Source: JAXLSZ01 sp046330315 (GTDB lineage Bacteria > Actinomycetota > Thermoleophilia > Solirubrobacterales > 70-9). Taken from it: 64,000 bases of DNA. The notes beneath the pieces were generated by a model. It saw nothing but the letters and a program-made list of their open reading frames with translations, was not told the origin of the DNA and did not search any database. Shown piece after piece: positions 26,889-35,404 of this stretch. The translations under genes and the position numbers were made by a program. The DNA is taken from the NCBI GenBank assembly GCA_046330315.1, contig JAXLSZ010000009.1, positions 124,001 to 188,000 of the forward strand. Direction: 5' to 3'. The number at the start of each line of letters is the position of its first letter. The stretch's first letter is position 1.

Positions 26889-27743
26889 ATGCGGACGCTC
26901 TCGGTCGCGGCGCTGCAGACCGTCCCGGTCTTCCGGGACCCCGAGGCCACCCTCCGCCTGCTCGCCGAGCGCGTGCGGGGGGTGAAGGCGGCGGTGCCCC
27001 ACGCCGACCTCATCCTCTTTCCCGAGCTGCATTGCTCCGCGCAGCCGCCGCTGCTCGCCGAGCAGGCCTCCTACCCCGCCCAGGTCGCCGTCGAGGTGCC
27101 GGGCGAGGTCAGCGAGGGGCTGGGGGCGATCGCCGCGCAGGCCGGAGTCTGGCTCGTCCCGGGCAGCCTCTTCGAGCGGGGCGAGGGTGACGCCGTCCAC
27201 AACACTGCGCTGGTCTTCTCCCCTGAGGGCGAGCTGGTCGCCAGTTACCGCAAGGTATTCCCCTGGCAGCCCCACGAGGAGTGCGCCCCGGGCGACCGGT
27301 TCGTCACCTTCGACGTCCCCGGGGTTGCCCGCGTCGGCCTCGCCATCTGCTACGACGGCAACTTCCCCGAGTTCTTCCGCCAGCTCGCCTGGATGGGCGC
27401 CGAGGTCGTCCTTCAGCCGACCCTGACCACGACCGCCGACCGCGAGGCCGAGATCGTGCTCAGCCGCGCCAACGCGATCGCCAACCAGCTCTACGTCGTC
27501 AACCTCAACGCCGCCTCACCGGCCGGGCTGGGGCGCAGCCTCATCGTCGATCCCGAGGGCCGGGCGCGGGTGCAGGCGGGGAGCGGCGAGGAGCTGCTCA
27601 CCGACGTCCTGGACGTCGAGGCGGTCGGGCGGGTGCGCGAGCACGGCACCGCCGGGGTCTCGCGGATGTGGGAGCAGATCATGCGCCTGGGCCCGGGCCT
27701 CGAGCTGCCGATGTACGGCGGGCCGATCCGCCCGCAGCCCTGA
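26889..27743 (+). CDS. carbon-nitrogen hydrolase (nitrilase superfamily)
   Basis: 284 residues. The catalytic triad is complete: Glu46 (LFPEL), Lys122 (SYRKVFPW) and Cys154 (AICYDGNFPE). The CYDGNFPE form resembles aliphatic amidases and formamidases more than N-carbamoylputrescine amidase. It begins directly after the binding-protein stop (TGAATG), so it may act on the captured compound or a product of it. Length is normal. Confidence 0.9.
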   Translation: MRTLSVAALQTVPVFRDPEATLRLLAERVRGVKAAVPHADLILFPELHCSAQPPLLAEQASYPAQVAVEVPGEVSEGLGAIAAQAGVWLVPGSLFERGEGDAVHNTALVFSPEGELVASYRKVFPWQPHEECAPGDRFVTFDVPGVARVGLAICYDGNFPEFFRQLAWMGAEVVLQPTLTTTADREAEIVLSRANAIANQLYVVNLNAASPAGLGRSLIVDPEGRARVQAGSGEELLTDVLDVEAVGRVREHGTAGVSRMWEQIMRLGPGLELPMYGGPIRPQP

Positions 27744-27750
27744 GCAGCGC

Positions 27751-27796
27751 CGAACGTCCCGGACTACCCCTCATAGCGACAACTCCGGGACGTTCG
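27751..27796. repeat. H2 hairpin, copy B
   Basis: 13-bp perfect arms CGAACGTCCCGGA / TCCGGGACGTTCG around ACCCCTCATAGCGACA-like apex. Same orientation as copy A, 2.8 kb away, just past the nitrilase stop. Confidence 0.9.
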
Positions 27797-27823
27797 ATGG
27801 GGGTGGGGGCGCGCGGTGGGGGC

Positions 27824-27949
27824 TCAGGGGGACTCGGCGCGGGCCTTCAGGCCCCCGGTGGTGGCTCAGGGGGACTCGGCGCGGGCCTTCAGGCCCCCGG
27901 TGGTGGCTCAGGGGGACTCGGCGCGGGCCTTCAGGCCCTCGGTCGCGTC
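27824..27949 (-). repeat. 42-bp tandem repeat spanning the SRPBCC stop codon, 3 copies
   Basis: TGA stops recur at 27908 (the real one), 27866 and 27824. Because 42 is a multiple of 3, readthrough would add LKARAESP-ending extensions in frame. Confidence 0.9.
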
Positions 27950-28357
27950 CTTGGTGAGCCACTCCTTGACCTTTCCCTCGACCGGGCCGCGGAGCAGCAG
28001 GCCGAGCATCCTGCCGGGATCCACCACCAGCGAGTAGGTGGCCCGGGTCAGCCCGTCGTCAAGGGAGTCGAGCTTCCAGGAGCCGGTGAGCGACTTCGTC
28101 TCGCCCTTCTCCTGCTCCCAGCGCATCTCGTCGGGCGGGTGGTAGGTGAAGCTGATCTGCGAGGTGACCTGCTTGACCTTCGCGTCGGAGACCGTCTCGA
28201 CGAGGGTCGCCCGCCCGTGGCCGTCGCGCTCCAGGACCTCGAGGGAGATCATCGATTCCTGCCACTCGGGGGTGGAGTCGAGGTCGGAGATGATCTCGTA
28301 GCAGCGCTCGAGCGCTGCCGCGATCTCCACCGAGCGATCTGCGTGAAGGATGCCCAT
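27908..28357 (-). CDS. SRPBCC-family protein
   Basis: 149 residues from ATG 28357 (leaderless). Polyketide-cyclase/START-like pattern: SVEIAAALERCYEIISDLDSTPEWQESM at the start, SQISFTYHPPDEMRW mid-way, and GSWKLDSLDDGLTRATYSLVVDPG near the end, which would form the hydrophobic cavity. Binds or alters an unknown hydrophobic molecule. Confidence 0.85.
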   Translation of the reverse strand: MGILHADRSVEIAAALERCYEIISDLDSTPEWQESMISLEVLERDGHGRATLVETVSDAKVKQVTSQISFTYHPPDEMRWEQEKGETKSLTGSWKLDSLDDGLTRATYSLVVDPGRMLGLLLRGPVEGKVKEWLTKDATEGLKARAESP

Positions 28358-28365
28358 CGCGACGC

Positions 28366-28371
28366 AGCCTA
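28366..28371 (-). promoter_or_regulatory. -10 box TAGGCT of the SRPBCC gene
   Basis: TAGGCT with an 8-nt spacer to ATG 28357. Confidence 0.55.
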
Positions 28372-28418
28372 TTGTGGCCGCACCGCGATGTGAAGGGCAA
28401 CCGGACGAGACGCCGCGC

Positions 28419-29126
28419 TCAGTGGCTCCCGGAGCCGTCCGGCCCGCCGGGGAACCCACCGCCCGGCGGCGGGCCTCCCATGCCCGGGCCGCCCGGGAAC
28501 CCGCCCATCGCGCCCGGTCCGCCGACGCCCGGTCCGCCGGGCCCGCCCGGTCCGCCGGCAGGGGGTCCGGCCTCGATCCGCCTGCGGATCCGGTCGGCCT
28601 GGCTCTGGCTCAGCTCGCCGCTTGCCACCGCCGCGTCGAGCCGCTTCTCCATCTCCTTGCGCTCGGCCTCCTCGTGGGCCTTTCCCGCGGCCGTCAGCGC
28701 GCTCTCGACCTCGCCCTGGCTGAGGTCCAGCCCGTCTGCGAGGGCCGAGACCAGCGGGTCCGTCTTCGACCTGGTGCCGGGGTCGGGGACCTGGCCGCTG
28801 CGCATCTGGGCCTCCATCTCGGCCTGCTCGGCCTCGAGGATCTTCGCCACGTCGTCGGCGCTCACGCCGTCGAGCTGCGCGGCGATCCCCTCGGCCATCT
28901 CCCGCGTCGCCTCGGTGCGGTGCTGATCCTCGATGCCCTGAAGCGCCTGCTCGACCTTCGACTCGCTCACACCGAGCCTTCCGGCCAGGTCCTGCGCGAA
29001 CTCCTGCTGGTGCTCGTCGGGGCCTCCGAGGATGTCGGCCACCGCCCCGCCGCCGCTCGCGGCGAGTGCCGTCCCCGTCATCGCCAGGGCGCCGACCGTT
29101 ACCGCTGCCACCACCTGCCGTCTCAT
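28419..29126 (-). CDS. secreted helical protein with Gly/Pro-rich tail
   Basis: 235 residues after AGGAGG. Signal peptide VVAAVTVGALAMTGTALAA. Residues ~30-180 are helical, with two related segments: DLAGRLGVSESKVEQALQG and ALADGLDLSQGEVESALTAAG, which look like repeats of one helical module. The last 50 residues are GGPGGPG-type low complexity. No family is assigned; similar modules occur in actinobacterial exported proteins. Confidence 0.7.
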   Translation of the reverse strand: MRRQVVAAVTVGALAMTGTALAASGGGAVADILGGPDEHQQEFAQDLAGRLGVSESKVEQALQGIEDQHRTEATREMAEGIAAQLDGVSADDVAKILEAEQAEMEAQMRSGQVPDPGTRSKTDPLVSALADGLDLSQGEVESALTAAGKAHEEAERKEMEKRLDAAVASGELSQSQADRIRRRIEAGPPAGGPGGPGGPGVGGPGAMGGFPGGPGMGGPPPGGGFPGGPDGSGSH

Positions 29127-29450
29127 ACCTGCCTCCTATTTCGTCTGTTCGCCGGCTCGCGGCCGGATCGGTGACGATTGTTGGGGAGGGCCCTGGGTGG
29201 GCCCTAGGCGAAACCTGGGAATTCGTCGAGAAGGCCGGCGCCGGGGCCGCCCCGCCCGGCCCAGGCTGAAGTGCCACCGCGTGCCCGGCCCAGGCTGAGG
29301 TGGCGCTGAGATGGCCAGTGCCGGCTGGGGTGCCGCCGGCGTCGGGGGAGCGGCCGCCCGATGCCCGATCGGCGGCCTGCAAGCGGGCCTGCACCGCGCT
29401 CCCTACCCTGGGGAGGGCGAGCCCCGCCGTCGAATCCACGAGGGGGACCG

Positions 29451-31742
29451 TTGAGCCGACCTCGCGACAAGCGACTTCCCTATCTGCCCGGGGTAGACGC
29501 CCTGCGCGCGATCGCCGTCCTGGCGGTCTTCGCCTATCACGCCGGGGTCGGCTGGATGCCGGGGGGCTTCCTGGGGGTCGACGTCTTCTTCGTGATCAGC
29601 GGCTACCTGATCACCTCCCTGCTGCTCGGCGAGTTCAGGCGGGCGGGGCGGGTCAGCCTCTGGAGGTTCTGGCTGCGCCGGGCCCGGCGGCTGCTGCCCG
29701 CGGTCGGGGTGCTGATCGCCGTGGTGATGGTCGCCGCCGCCTTCCTCACCCCCGAGAGCGTCCCGCAGCTGCGCGGGGACGCGATCGCCTCGCTCGGCTA
29801 CTTCGCCAACTGGCACTTCGTCTTCGACCAGCAGTCCTACTTCGAGCAGTTCCAGCGCCCCTCCCTGCTCAGGCACCTGTGGTCGCTCTCGGTGGAGGAG
29901 CAGTTCTACCTCTTCTGGCCGCTCGTCTTCGCGGCCGGCATGAGCCTGTTCGGTCGCCGCCGACTGCTCCTCGGGGTGCTGGCCGGGGCGGCCGGGTCGG
30001 TTGCGCTGGCATGGGTCCTCTTCGACCCCGCCGGGGACGCCTCGCGCGTCTACTACGGGACCGACACCCACGCGGTCGGCCTGCTGGCCGGAGTCGCCCT
30101 GGCCCTGGTCTGGGAGCCCGCCCGGCTGAGGAGTGCAGGGGCGGGGCGCTGGGCGGGGCCGGCCCTGGACGTGGTCGGTGTGCTGGCGCTCGGCTACGTC
30201 GTCCTGGCGTTCATGCGGGTCCACGACTACGACCTTGCCCTCTGGCACGGCGGTTACGCCTGGCTGGCCCTGGCCAGCGCTGCGCTGATCGGCGTGCTCG
30301 CCCATCCCGCAGCCCGGCTGGGCCGGATACTCGGCAACCGCCCCCTGGTCTGGCTGGGGCTGCGCAGCTACAGCTTCTACCTCTGGCACTGGCCGGTGCT
30401 GGCGCTGACCCGCCCCGGCGTCGACGTCTCGATGCCGCGGGGGATCCTGATCCCGCTGCAGCTCCTGGCGACGCTCGCCCTCGCCGACCTCTCCTACCGT
30501 TTCGTGGAGACCCCGTTCGGCGCCCGCGGAGCGATCGCCAGGCTCCCGGCCCGCCTGGGCCGCCTCACCCGGCCGGCCCTGGCCGCCGCCGTGCTCGGGG
30601 TAGTGCTGCTGATCGGCTGGAGCGGGATCGTCCCCGGCGGGGCGGGAAGGCGCCTCGGGGCAGCCGCGGCCTCGACCAGCGAGTTCGCCCGGGTCAGGGT
30701 CAGCTATCACCCGCACGCGGCGACGGCGAAGGGGGCGGGGAGGGCGGGCCCCGCGTCGGATGGCGCCGCCGGGAGCAGCGGCGCGGGCGGGGTGTCGGAT
30801 GGCGCCGCCGGGAGCAGCGGCGCGGGCGGGGCCACCGGCGATCCGGGCGCGAGCCGGCCCGGCCCGCCACCCAGGATCGTTGCGATCGGTGACTCGGTGA
30901 TGGTAGGCGCCCGCGACCAGCTCGCCCACCTGCTGGGGCCGCGCTTCTCGATGAACGCGAGGATCGGGCGCCAGGAGGACGACTTCGTGAAGCTCGTCCA
31001 CCACCTCCGCGCCAACCACCGCCACCCCGACGCGCTGGTCGTCCAGATGGGGAACAACGGCCCCCTCTACTCGGACGAGATGGACGTCTTCCGCCACTAC
31101 GCGCGCGGGGTGGGCCATCTCTTCCTGGTCACCGACACCGCTCCGGTGAGCTGGCAGGACGAGTCCAACGACGCGATCCGCGCTGCCGCCGCGGAGTGGC
31201 CCGACACCCGCCTGATCGACTGGCACGCGATCGCCGGCCGCGACGGCTACACCTGGGACGGCATCCACCTCACCCCGAAGGGAGCCCGCGCCTACGCGGC
31301 CCTGGCCGCTCGCGACGTCCTGGCCGTGGTCGGGCCGGTGAGGCGGCCGGCTCCGGTGAAGCGGGCCGCGCGCTCACGGGCGGGCGCCGATGACCGTCCG
31401 GCGGCCGGCCCGCCGGGGGCCCACCGGCGGCGCACCCGGCGCGCACGCCGGGCCGGCCACCCAGCTTCCCCGGCTCACCGGACCAGGCACCGCGCCCACC
31501 ATCCTGCCTCGCCGGCTCACCGGGCCAGGCACCGCGCCCACCATCCTGCCTCGCCGTCCCACCGGCCGGCCCACCATCCTGCCTCGCGGTCCCGCCGGGC
31601 CAGGCACCGCGCCCACCATCCTGCCTCCCCGGCTCACCGGACCAGGCACCGCGCCCACCATCCTGCCTCGCCGGCTCACCGGGCCGCCCGCCGCTGGACG
31701 CACAGGCAAAATCGCGCCTTCGGAGGTCCTCGGCGCGGCTAG
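29451..31742 (+). CDS. OafA/YrhL-like acyltransferase with SGNH domain
   Basis: 763 residues from TTG 29451 (AGGGGGA upstream). Residues ~8-390 are an acyltransferase-3 domain: PGVDALRAIAVLAVFAYHAG with the conserved His, then GVDVFFVISGYLI. A C-terminal SGNH hydrolase follows: VAIGDSVMVGA (block I), QMGNNGP, and WDGIHLTPKGA (Asp/His). This architecture O-acetylates cell-wall or exopolysaccharide sugars. The linker has a duplicated GAAGSSGAGG unit and the last ~100 residues are His/Arg/Pro repeats of recent origin. Confidence 0.92.
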   Translation: MSRPRDKRLPYLPGVDALRAIAVLAVFAYHAGVGWMPGGFLGVDVFFVISGYLITSLLLGEFRRAGRVSLWRFWLRRARRLLPAVGVLIAVVMVAAAFLTPESVPQLRGDAIASLGYFANWHFVFDQQSYFEQFQRPSLLRHLWSLSVEEQFYLFWPLVFAAGMSLFGRRRLLLGVLAGAAGSVALAWVLFDPAGDASRVYYGTDTHAVGLLAGVALALVWEPARLRSAGAGRWAGPALDVVGVLALGYVVLAFMRVHDYDLALWHGGYAWLALASAALIGVLAHPAARLGRILGNRPLVWLGLRSYSFYLWHWPVLALTRPGVDVSMPRGILIPLQLLATLALADLSYRFVETPFGARGAIARLPARLGRLTRPALAAAVLGVVLLIGWSGIVPGGAGRRLGAAAASTSEFARVRVSYHPHAATAKGAGRAGPASDGAAGSSGAGGVSDGAAGSSGAGGATGDPGASRPGPPPRIVAIGDSVMVGARDQLAHLLGPRFSMNARIGRQEDDFVKLVHHLRANHRHPDALVVQMGNNGPLYSDEMDVFRHYARGVGHLFLVTDTAPVSWQDESNDAIRAAAAEWPDTRLIDWHAIAGRDGYTWDGIHLTPKGARAYAALAARDVLAVVGPVRRPAPVKRAARSRAGADDRPAAGPPGAHRRRTRRARRAGHPASPAHRTRHRAHHPASPAHRARHRAHHPASPSHRPAHHPASRSRRARHRAHHPASPAHRTRHRAHHPASPAHRAARRWTHRQNRAFGGPRRG
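31446..31700. repeat. tandem repeats encoding the acyltransferase tail
   Basis: Imperfect units around CACCATCCTGCCTCGCCGG, repeated about eight times; in frame they give HHPASPAHR-type repeats. Confidence 0.85.
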
Positions 31743-31745
31743 AGT
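31740..31745 (+). promoter_or_regulatory. -10 box TAGAGT of the aminotransferase gene
   Basis: The hexamer overlaps the acyltransferase stop codon and ends 7 nt before GTG 31753. Confidence 0.6.
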
Positions 31746-31752
31746 CAGCCCG

Positions 31753-32991
31753 GTGAGCTCGTCCGGGCATATGTGGCACCCCTTCGCGGACATGTCCGCC
31801 GTGCGGGGCAGCGAGGTCACCCTGGTCCGCGGGGAGGGCTGCTGGGTCGAGGATGCAGACGGCAGGCGCTACCTCGACGCCACCGCGGCTCTGTGGTACT
31901 GCGCGGTCGGCCACGGCCGCGAGCGGCTGGCCGAGGCGGCGCGCGAGCAGATGACCCGGCTCGCCGCCTACCAGACCTTCGACGTCTTCTCCAACCTGCC
32001 GGCCGCCGAGCTGGCCACCAGGGTTTGCGAGCTGGCCGGCTGGTCCGACGGCGGGGCCGCCTTCTTCACCAGCGGCGGCTCGGACGGGGTCGAGACCGCG
32101 ATGAAGATGGCGAGGCGCTACTGGTCGCTGCTCGGCGAGCCGCAGCGCACGGTCGTGCTGGCCCGCGAGGGGGCCTACCACGGCATGCACCTCTACGGGA
32201 CCAGCCTCTCGGGCATCGAGGCGAATGCCGCCGGCTGGGGGCCGCTGATCCCCGACGTGGTACACCTGCCGCGCCACGACCTCGCCGCGGTCGAGGCGGC
32301 GCTCCAGGAGCACCGGGGGAGGGTCGCCGCCTTCATTGGGGAGCCGGTCCAGGGAGCCGGCGGGGTCCACCCGCCCCAGCCCGGCTACTGGAGCGGGGTC
32401 CAGGACCTCTGCCGCGCCGAGGAGATCCTGCTGATCGCCGACGAGGTGGTCACGGGTTTTGGCCGCCTCGGCGACTGGTTCGGCTTCCACCGTTACGAGA
32501 TCGAGCCCGACCTGATCATCACCGCGAAGGGGCTGAGCTCCGGCTACGTGCCGATCGGCGCCGTGATCGCCGCGCCGCGCCTGGTCGAGGCGATGTGGGC
32601 GGAGGGCGCCGGGGTCTTCCGTCACGGCTACACCTACTCGGGCCACCCGGCCTCCGCCGCGGTGGCCCTTGAGAACCTGCGGATCATCGAGGAGGAGGGG
32701 CTCGCCGAGCGCGTCCGTGAGCTGGAGGGCGTCCTGGGCTCGACGGTCGGGGCGCTGGGGGGCGGCGATGGGATCGCCGGCGTCCGCGTCGCCGGGCTGC
32801 TGGCCGGCGTCGTCCTCGAGGACCCCGGAAGCGCCGCGGCCGTCTCCAAGGAGGCGCGCTCCCGCGGCGTCCTCACCCGGCCGCTGGCCGACGGTGCGCT
32901 TCAGATCTCACCCCCCTTCGTGATCACCGAGGAAGAGCTTCGGACCGTGGCGGACACCCTCGCCGCCAGCGTCGCCGCCGTCTCCGCCTGA
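31753..32991 (+). CDS. class III (omega) aminotransferase, PLP-dependent
   Basis: 412 residues from GTG 31753; the open frame extends upstream through repeat DNA and was rejected. It begins MWHPFADM, like BioA and omega-amino-acid transaminases. PLP features: FTSGGSDGVETAMKMAR, LLIADEVVTGFGR (Asp to pyridine N) and IITAKGLSSGY with the Schiff-base Lys. Substrate could be beta-alanine, a polyamine-derived amine or another omega-amine. Confidence 0.92.
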   Translation: MSSSGHMWHPFADMSAVRGSEVTLVRGEGCWVEDADGRRYLDATAALWYCAVGHGRERLAEAAREQMTRLAAYQTFDVFSNLPAAELATRVCELAGWSDGGAAFFTSGGSDGVETAMKMARRYWSLLGEPQRTVVLAREGAYHGMHLYGTSLSGIEANAAGWGPLIPDVVHLPRHDLAAVEAALQEHRGRVAAFIGEPVQGAGGVHPPQPGYWSGVQDLCRAEEILLIADEVVTGFGRLGDWFGFHRYEIEPDLIITAKGLSSGYVPIGAVIAAPRLVEAMWAEGAGVFRHGYTYSGHPASAAVALENLRIIEEEGLAERVRELEGVLGSTVGALGGGDGIAGVRVAGLLAGVVLEDPGSAAAVSKEARSRGVLTRPLADGALQISPPFVITEEELRTVADTLAASVAAVSA

Positions 32992-33032
32992 GCCTCGCCG
33001 GCTCGGACGCCGCGCCGACCCCATCCCCGCTC

Positions 33033-33079
33033 GCGAGAGTGAAGATAAGCATCAATACGCTGGTTTCGATCACTCTCGC
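33033..33079 (+). repeat. H1 hairpin repeat, copy 3
   Basis: Arms GCGAGAGTGA / TCACTCTCGC, fully paired. Core reads AAGCATCAATACGCTGG, one base off the usual. Between convergent aminotransferase and RecD2-like genes. Confidence 0.85.
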
Positions 33080-33107
33080 CGACGGGGCAAGTGGGTCCCT
33101 GGCGGTT

Positions 33108-33182
33108 CGGGGCCTCAGCGGCGGCGGGGCCCTCAGCGGCGGTTTGGACCTCAGCGGCGGTTTGGACCTCAGCGGCGGCTGG
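33108..33182. repeat. 18-bp tandem repeat, about 4 copies
   Basis: Unit CCTCAGCGGCGGTTTGGA, ending next to the RecD2 stop codon. Confidence 0.8.
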
Positions 33183-33188
33183 GGCGGG

Positions 33189-35333
33189 TCAGACCGGTGT
33201 CTCGGCGAGCCGCTCGGCCAGGCCCGAGTAGCGCCGGCCGCCCTCGTCGCGGCGCACCGCCATCTCCAGCGCGCCGCGGTCGCCGACCAGCACGCAGGCG
33301 TTGCGGGCACGGGTGACCGCGGTGTAGAGGAGCGGGCGGCTGAGCATCCGGGCGTGGGAGCGGTGGCAGACGCAGACGACCACCGGCACTTCGCAGCCCT
33401 GAGACTTGTGGACCGAGATCGCGTAGGCGAGCCGCAGCGTCGCGGTCTCGTCGTAGGGGACGAGCATCGACTCGCCGTCGTCGGTCTCGACCACGATCGT
33501 CTCCTCCTCGGGATCGTCGGCCACCAGGAAGCAGATCGAGCCGTTCATCAGCCCCAGCTCGTGGGAGTTGCGGGTCTGGATCAGCCGGTCGCCGATCCGG
33601 AAGCGCTCGTTGAGCGCCGGGGCGCCGTCGGGGTTGAGCCGCTCCCTGAGCCGCTCGTTGAGCGCGTCGATGCCGACCTCGGTGCGGTACATCGGCGCCA
33701 GCACCTGTACCTCGCGCACCGGGTCGAACCCCAGCCCCTCGGCGACCCGCTCGCTGACCACCTCGACGACCGACTCGGCGGCCCGCTCGGCGCCGGGGCG
33801 GTCGAGGAAGAAGAAGTCGCGCTCCTGGCCCTCGGCGGGCTCCAGTTCGGGGAGGGCCCCCCTGTTGATCGAGTGCGCGGCGGTGGTGATCATCGAGCGG
33901 GCCGCCTGGCGGAAGACATGGCGCAGGCGGGTGACCGGCACGGTGGCAGAGGCGATCAGGTCCCCGAAGGGCTTGCCGGCGCCGATCGGGGGGAGCTGGT
34001 CCGCGTCCCCGACCAGGACCACGTGGGTCGACTCGGCGAGCGCCGCCAGCAGCACCTCGGCGAGGCGCAGGTTGAGCATCGAGGACTCGTCCACGACAAC
34101 GAGGTCGGCCGGGAGAGGGTGGCCCGCCCGGAAGCGGGGCTCGCGCCCCGGCATCCACTCGATCATCCTGTGGATCGTCATCGCCGGGTGGCCGGTTGCC
34201 TCCTCGAGCCGGCGGGCCGCCCGCCCGGTCGGAGCGCAGAGCGCGACCCGCAGGTCGGCGGTCGCGGCCTCGGCGACGATCGCCCGGGTGCAAACGGTCT
34301 TGCCGACGCCCGGCCCGCCGGTGATCACCGAGATCCGCGAGGAGAAGGCACCCCGCACGCCCGCCCACTGCTCGGAGGTCAGCGCCTCGTGCGGCTCCGA
34401 GCCCGGCGAGTGCATGAGGCTCGCCGCCTGCGCCGCGCGCGAGCGCAGCGCATCGGCGACCCTGACCTCGGTGGCGAGCGTGGGCTCGCGGTAGGCGCGC
34501 GGAGCGGAGGCATCGCCTTCGACCACGACCCCCTCGGCCGAGACCAGCACGTCGGGGTCGGGGTCGGTGCCCAGCAGATCGGCGCAACGGCGCGCCAGCA
34601 CTGGGACCGGCAGGTAGGTGTGGCCCTGGCGCTCAGCCTCGGAGAGGACGTAGGCCGCCGCGGCCTGGGCGCGGCGCTCGGACTCCGGGGGGACGTCGGC
34701 GGCCAGGGCGATCGTGTCGGCGCGGGCGAACCCGACCCCGTCGACCTCGGTGAGGCTGTAGGGGTCCTCGTGGAGGACCCGCATCGCCTCGTGCCCGAAC
34801 CTGGCGTGGATCGGGGCCGCCAGATGCGCGAGGCCGTGCGGGGCGAGCTCGACGTGCAGGTCGCGGACCGCCCTGCTCGCGTACCAGGACTCCGCCGCCG
34901 CCCCGGCCTGCGCGCGGCTCACACCGCGAAGCGCCGCGAAGGCGGCTTCGGGGTCGGCGCCGATCACCTCCAGCACCCGCTCCCCGTGCTCGTCCACGAG
35001 GCGCTCGGCGCGGGCCGGCCCGATGTGCTTCAGCGTTGTCAGGTAGGCGATCTGGCCCTCGCGGTCGGCCGGGTCCATCGGCCGGGCGCCCTCGGCGCGG
35101 ACCTGCGGGCCGTAGCGGGAGTGCTCCTGCCACTCGCCGCTCAGCTCGGCCCGGTCGCCGGGGCCGAGATGGCCGACCGGCCCGATCACCGTGAACTCGT
35201 CGCCGGTGTCCTCGCAGACGACCTCCAGGACGGCATAGCCGTCGTCCTCCGCCCTGAATATCTGGTGGCGCACCGAGACGACGCCCTCGAAGCGGCCCGC
35301 CGGCATCGCGATCTGTCCCCCGATTGCGCTCAC
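33189..35333 (-). CDS. recD2: RecD2-like DNA helicase (SF1B)
   Basis: 714 residues from GTG 35333. The N-terminal OB-like domain and helical ARGVSRAQA / EVDGVGFARAD region precede helicase motifs: Walker A ITGGPGVGKT, VALCAPTGRAARRLEE, VVVDESSMLN (motif II), VGDADQLPPIG (III) and YAISVHKSQGCEV (V/VI area), then YTAVTRARN. RecD2 is a 5'-3' helicase working without RecBC; it helps in replication repair. The start is leaderless. Confidence 0.93.
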   Translation of the reverse strand: MSAIGGQIAMPAGRFEGVVSVRHQIFRAEDDGYAVLEVVCEDTGDEFTVIGPVGHLGPGDRAELSGEWQEHSRYGPQVRAEGARPMDPADREGQIAYLTTLKHIGPARAERLVDEHGERVLEVIGADPEAAFAALRGVSRAQAGAAAESWYASRAVRDLHVELAPHGLAHLAAPIHARFGHEAMRVLHEDPYSLTEVDGVGFARADTIALAADVPPESERRAQAAAAYVLSEAERQGHTYLPVPVLARRCADLLGTDPDPDVLVSAEGVVVEGDASAPRAYREPTLATEVRVADALRSRAAQAASLMHSPGSEPHEALTSEQWAGVRGAFSSRISVITGGPGVGKTVCTRAIVAEAATADLRVALCAPTGRAARRLEEATGHPAMTIHRMIEWMPGREPRFRAGHPLPADLVVVDESSMLNLRLAEVLLAALAESTHVVLVGDADQLPPIGAGKPFGDLIASATVPVTRLRHVFRQAARSMITTAAHSINRGALPELEPAEGQERDFFFLDRPGAERAAESVVEVVSERVAEGLGFDPVREVQVLAPMYRTEVGIDALNERLRERLNPDGAPALNERFRIGDRLIQTRNSHELGLMNGSICFLVADDPEEETIVVETDDGESMLVPYDETATLRLAYAISVHKSQGCEVPVVVCVCHRSHARMLSRPLLYTAVTRARNACVLVGDRGALEMAVRRDEGGRRYSGLAERLAETPV

Positions 35334-35340
35334 CGACCCG

Positions 35341-35346
35341 AGGTTA
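35341..35346 (-). promoter_or_regulatory. -10 box TAACCT of the RecD2-like gene
   Basis: TAACCT, then CGGGTCG, then GTG 35333. Confidence 0.6.
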
Positions 35347-35391
35347 GGGTCCCCGCCCGTCGCCAGCGCGGCCCGGCGCTCCCGCGTGCGT

Positions 35392-35397
35392 CAGAAT
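35392..35397 (+). promoter_or_regulatory. -10-like box CAGAAT of the aldose epimerase gene
   Basis: CAGAAT with 7-nt spacer to ATG 35405; divergent from the RecD2 promoter 46 bp away. Confidence 0.45.
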
Positions 35398-35404
35398 CGC
35401 CCAA

